8,705 bases of DNA from an uncultured bacterium. Lineage in GTDB: Bacteria; Actinomycetota; UBA4738; HRBIN12. Position numbers and translations under genes: made by a program. Below, piece after piece: positions 6,401-8,705 of the stretch (position 1 is the first letter of the stretch; each line of letters opens with the position of its first letter). The notes under the pieces are model-generated. The model was given only the letters and a program-made list of their open reading frames with translations, was not told the DNA's origin and ran no database searches. The DNA is taken from the NCBI GenBank assembly GCA_937881155.1, contig CALGFI010000199.1, positions 1 through 8,705 of the forward strand, read 5' to 3'.

Positions 6401-8310
6401 GAGGCCTCCGGCGTGAGGAAGACCGCGCCGAGGGGCGGGAGCACGAGTGCCAGCGAGTGCTGCCGCCCGTGCATCCCGACATCGTCCGCTTCGAGGCCGC
6501 CGTAGTTCCCCTGTCCGCTCCCGCCGTAGGTCTCGGCGTCGGTGTTCAGCACCTCTCGCCACCGCCCACCCACCGGGACGCCGACGCGGTAGCGGTGCCG
6601 CGGCACCGGCGTGAAGTTCGCGACGAACAGGACCGGCCGTCCCTTCCGAGGCTTGCGAAGGAAGGAGATGACGCTCGCGGCGCGATCCGACGCGTCCACC
6701 CACTCGAACCCGTCCGGGCTCGCGTCGAGCTCGTGCATCGCCGGCTCGTCGCGGTACAGCGCGGCGACGTCGGCAACCATGCGCCGCACGCCCTCGTGCG
6801 GCGCACGCTGCAGGAGGCCCCAGTCCAGGCCGGACTCGTGGTTCCACTCGGTGGTCTGCGCGATCTCGCCGCCCATGAACAGGAGCTTCTTCCCGGGCTG
6901 GGCGAACTGATACGCGTACAGCAGGCGGAGATTCGCGAACCGCTGCCAGTCGTCGCCCGGCATCTTCGCCAGCAGCGAGCCCTTGCCGTATACGACCTCG
7001 TCGTGGGAGAGCGGCAGGACGAAGTTCTCGTTGAACGCGTACAGCATCCGGAACGTGATCGTGTCGTGCTGATGCGTGCGGTAGACGGGATCCTTCGACA
7101 TGTACAGCAGCGTGTCGTGCATCCACCCCATGTCCCACTTGTATCCGAACCCCAGGCCGCCGGCGTCGACGGGAGTCGAGACGCCCGGCCACGCGGTGGA
7201 CTCCTCCGCGATGGTCTGGATGTCGGCGTGAGCTCCGTAGAGCGTCGTGTTCATCGCCCGCAGGAACTCGACCGCCCGGAGGTTCTCGCGCCCACCGCGC
7301 TCGTTCGGTATCCACTCTCCCTCGCGCCGCGAGTAATCGAGGTAGAGCATCGACGCAACGGCGTCTACGCGGAGACCGTCCGCGTGGTACCGCTCGAGCC
7401 AGTGCATCGCGCTCGAAAGCAGGAAGGAGCGCACCTCGTTCCGGCCGTAGTTGAAGATGTAGCTCCCCCAGTCCGGATGGAATCCCTGACGGGGGTCGGC
7501 GTGCTCGTACAGGTGCGTCCCGTCGAAGTACGCCAGCCCGTGCTCGTCCGAGGCGAAGTGCGACGGCACCCAGTCCAGGATCACGCCGATGCCCTCGCGA
7601 TGCAGCAGGTCGATCAGCGCCATCAGGTCCTGCGGCGCGCCATACCGGCTCGTGGGCGCGAAGTACCCCGTCGTCTGGTAGCCCCACGACCCGTAGAACG
7701 GATGCTCCATCACGGGGAGCAACTCGACATGCGTGAAGTTCAGCGACTTCACGTGGTCGGCGAGGCGACGGGCGATGTCGCGATAGCCGAGCATCTGGCC
7801 CGTTTCGTCCCGCATCCACGACCCGAGGTGGACCTCGTACACGGCGGCCGGCGCGTCGATGGCCTGGCCACCGCCACGACCCCGCATCCACTCGTCGTCG
7901 TGCCACTCGTACGACGTGTCCCACACCACGCTTCCCGTCCGCGGGGGAACCTCCCAGAACGTCGCGAGCGGATCGCCCTTGTCGACTCGATAGCGGCCGT
8001 CGCGTGAGGCGACGTGGAACTTGTAGATCGTGCCGTGCCTCGCGCCCGGGACGACTCCCTCCCAGATGCCGCTCGATCCGAGTGGGCGAAGCGGGTCGGC
8101 GGTGCGGTTCCACCCGTTGTGGTCACCGATCACCGATACCGAGCCCGCTCCGGGCGCCCACACCGCGAAGTACGTCGCCGACTCACCGTCGATCGTCGTC
8201 GGATGCGCTCCCAGCCGCTCGAACAGTCGCGCGTGCGTTCCCTCGTTGAACAGGTACAGGTCCTGGTCGGTGAGGAGCGACATGTCGTGCCGAACCCGGC
8301 TCGAGCTCAC
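6397..8310 (-). CDS. glgB: 1,4-α-glucan branching enzyme GlgB (GH13), short form without N1 module
   Basis: 637 residues from the GTG at 8310. The start is set by GAAGGAA at 8322-8316, 5 nt upstream, and by the GTGA overlap with the maltokinase stop; ATG at 8283 (residue 10) is the alternative. It transfers α-1,4-glucan segments to form α-1,6 branches. Order of parts: short N-terminal segment DLYLFNEGTHARLFERLGAHP (17-37), CBM48 domain (~45-120), GH13 barrel, C-terminal β-domain. Catalytic regions: I DWVPSH 246-251; II DGLRVDAVAS with nucleophile Asp316; III TIAEES with acid/base Glu369; IV PLSHDE with His436-Asp437. E. coli and mycobacterial enzymes are about 730 residues because of an extra N-terminal N1 module, which is absent here; this shorter form is common. 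It sits between maltokinase and glgX, as expected for a GlgE-type glucan pathway or classical glycogen metabolism. Confidence 0.96.
   Translation of the reverse strand: MSSSRVRHDMSLLTDQDLYLFNEGTHARLFERLGAHPTTIDGESATYFAVWAPGAGSVSVIGDHNGWNRTADPLRPLGSSGIWEGVVPGARHGTIYKFHVASRDGRYRVDKGDPLATFWEVPPRTGSVVWDTSYEWHDDEWMRGRGGGQAIDAPAAVYEVHLGSWMRDETGQMLGYRDIARRLADHVKSLNFTHVELLPVMEHPFYGSWGYQTTGYFAPTSRYGAPQDLMALIDLLHREGIGVILDWVPSHFASDEHGLAYFDGTHLYEHADPRQGFHPDWGSYIFNYGRNEVRSFLLSSAMHWLERYHADGLRVDAVASMLYLDYSRREGEWIPNERGGRENLRAVEFLRAMNTTLYGAHADIQTIAEESTAWPGVSTPVDAGGLGFGYKWDMGWMHDTLLYMSKDPVYRTHQHDTITFRMLYAFNENFVLPLSHDEVVYGKGSLLAKMPGDDWQRFANLRLLYAYQFAQPGKKLLFMGGEIAQTTEWNHESGLDWGLLQRAPHEGVRRMVADVAALYRDEPAMHELDASPDGFEWVDASDRAASVISFLRKPRKGRPVLFVANFTPVPRHRYRVGVPVGGRWREVLNTDAETYGGSGQGNYGGLEADDVGMHGRQHSLALVLPPLGAVFLTPEAS
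6398..6409 (-). promoter_or_regulatory. SD, CTG start codon and palindrome at the glgB/glgX overlap
   Basis: The minus strand reads GGAGG (6409-6405), CCTC, then CTG (6400-6398), whose TG is also the start of the glgB TGA stop (6399-6397). The SD and the C of CTG form a perfect 10-bp palindrome, GGAGGCCTCC (6400-6409). The arrangement copies the usual ATGA/GTGA stop-start overlap but with CTG. The 4-nt spacer is slightly short. Confidence 0.6.
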
Positions 8311-8705
8311 AGAGGTTCCTTCAACAGTTCGACGACGCCGGTGACGGGGATGGGGAGCCACTCGGGTCGGTTGTTCGCCTCGTACGACACCTCGTACAGC
8401 GCCTTGCCGAGCATGTAGCCGTCGAGAAGAACGCGAAACTCCTCGCGCGTGCGCGCGTGGAACGGGGTGCTTTCGGCGATGTCGAGGTACTCGCGCAGGA
8501 ACGTGCCGGCCACCGAGACGTACCACAGGCGCACCCACGGGGCGATGCGAACCGCCTGTTCGGGCTCCACAAGGTCGCCGGCGCGCGCCGCGACGTGCGC
8601 GGCGTAGTGGAACGAACGGACCATGCCGGCGACGTCGACGAGCGGGAGTCGTTTGATGCGGCGTTCGCCGATCGAGCGAGCCGGCTCCCCCTCGAAGTCG
8701 ATGAT
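8307..8705 (-). CDS. mak: Maltokinase, C-terminal fragment (stand-alone Mak or TreS-Mak fusion)
   Basis: 132 residues are visible; the frame is open to the right edge and ends with TGA at 8309-8307. Mak phosphorylates maltose with ATP to maltose 1-phosphate, the donor used by GlgE to extend α-1,4-glucan. The fragment opens with IIDFEGEPARS, the DFE(G)EP metal/nucleotide motif of the aminoglycoside-phosphotransferase-like kinase fold (Asp3 of the fragment), followed by ERRIKRLPLVDVAGMVRSF and then helices. The end EVSYEANNRPEWLPIPVTG resembles the usual Mak terminus. The ATG at 8624 is an internal Met, not a start. Whether a TreS domain is fused upstream cannot be seen. The stop overlaps the glgB start as GTGA, so the two are co-translated. 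Confidence 0.92.
   Translation of the reverse strand: MIDFEGEPARSIGERRIKRLPLVDVAGMVRSFHYAAHVAARAGDLVEPEQAVRIAPWVRLWYVSVAGTFLREYLDIAESTPFHARTREEFRVLLDGYMLGKALYEVSYEANNRPEWLPIPVTGVVELLKEPL
8316..8322 (-). promoter_or_regulatory. Shine-Dalgarno site of glgB
   Basis: The minus strand reads GAAGGAA within the last codons of maltokinase, 5 nt before the GTG at 8310. It decides the GTG start over the much longer open frame that extends upstream and over the internal ATG at 8283. Confidence 0.75.

Noticed and set aside
6370..8007. 545-residue plus-strand open frame opposite glgB
   Set aside because: Same artefact: low-complexity composition, no domain, and the opposite strand encodes an intact GH13 enzyme.

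Overview
This is a high-GC bacterial chromosome segment. The α-glucan gene set, an ABATE/CGNR-type regulator and a modular zinc-ribbon protein suggest an actinobacterium (Actinomycetota), possibly an uncultured lineage. That assignment is inferred from gene content only. Genes are dense, long spurious ORFs lie on the opposite strand as expected at this GC, and GTG starts are common. No insertion sequence, integrase, CRISPR array or phage gene is visible.

Layout, left to right. (1) 1-573, plus strand: the C-terminal part of a CGNR zinc-finger transcriptional regulator whose start lies outside the window. (2) 619-692, minus: tRNA-Gly(UCC) with an encoded CCA end. (3) 735-1391, minus: a small protein with an N-terminal zinc ribbon, a long Pro/Ala-rich linker and a C-terminal domain of unknown function; it has its own strong Shine-Dalgarno (SD) sequence. 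(4) 1450-8705, minus: a tightly packed run of five genes. In transcription order these are maltokinase (C-terminal fragment, mak), glycogen branching enzyme (glgB), debranching enzyme (glgX), an ALDH7-like aldehyde dehydrogenase, and a COG1228-type amidohydrolase.

The first three genes of the run belong to α-glucan metabolism. Mak makes maltose 1-phosphate, the substrate of GlgE. GlgB adds α-1,6 branches and GlgX removes short branches. By analogy with known GlgE-pathway clusters, treS and glgE are expected just beyond the right edge, but they are not seen here. The link of the aldehyde dehydrogenase and amidohydrolase to glucan metabolism is unknown; they are joined to it only by spacing.

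The most unusual feature is the set of junctions in this run. mak/glgB overlap as GTGA. glgB/glgX overlap as CTGA, which makes CTG the only sensible start for glgX. glgX/aldehyde dehydrogenase are at most 10 nt apart. aldehyde dehydrogenase/amidohydrolase meet as TAG|GTG with no gap, just downstream of a stem-loop. I found no wholly new system. The best leads are the CTG start, the hairpin-coupled junctions, the pairing of the dehydrogenase and hydrolase with glucan genes, and the uncharacterised zinc-ribbon protein.
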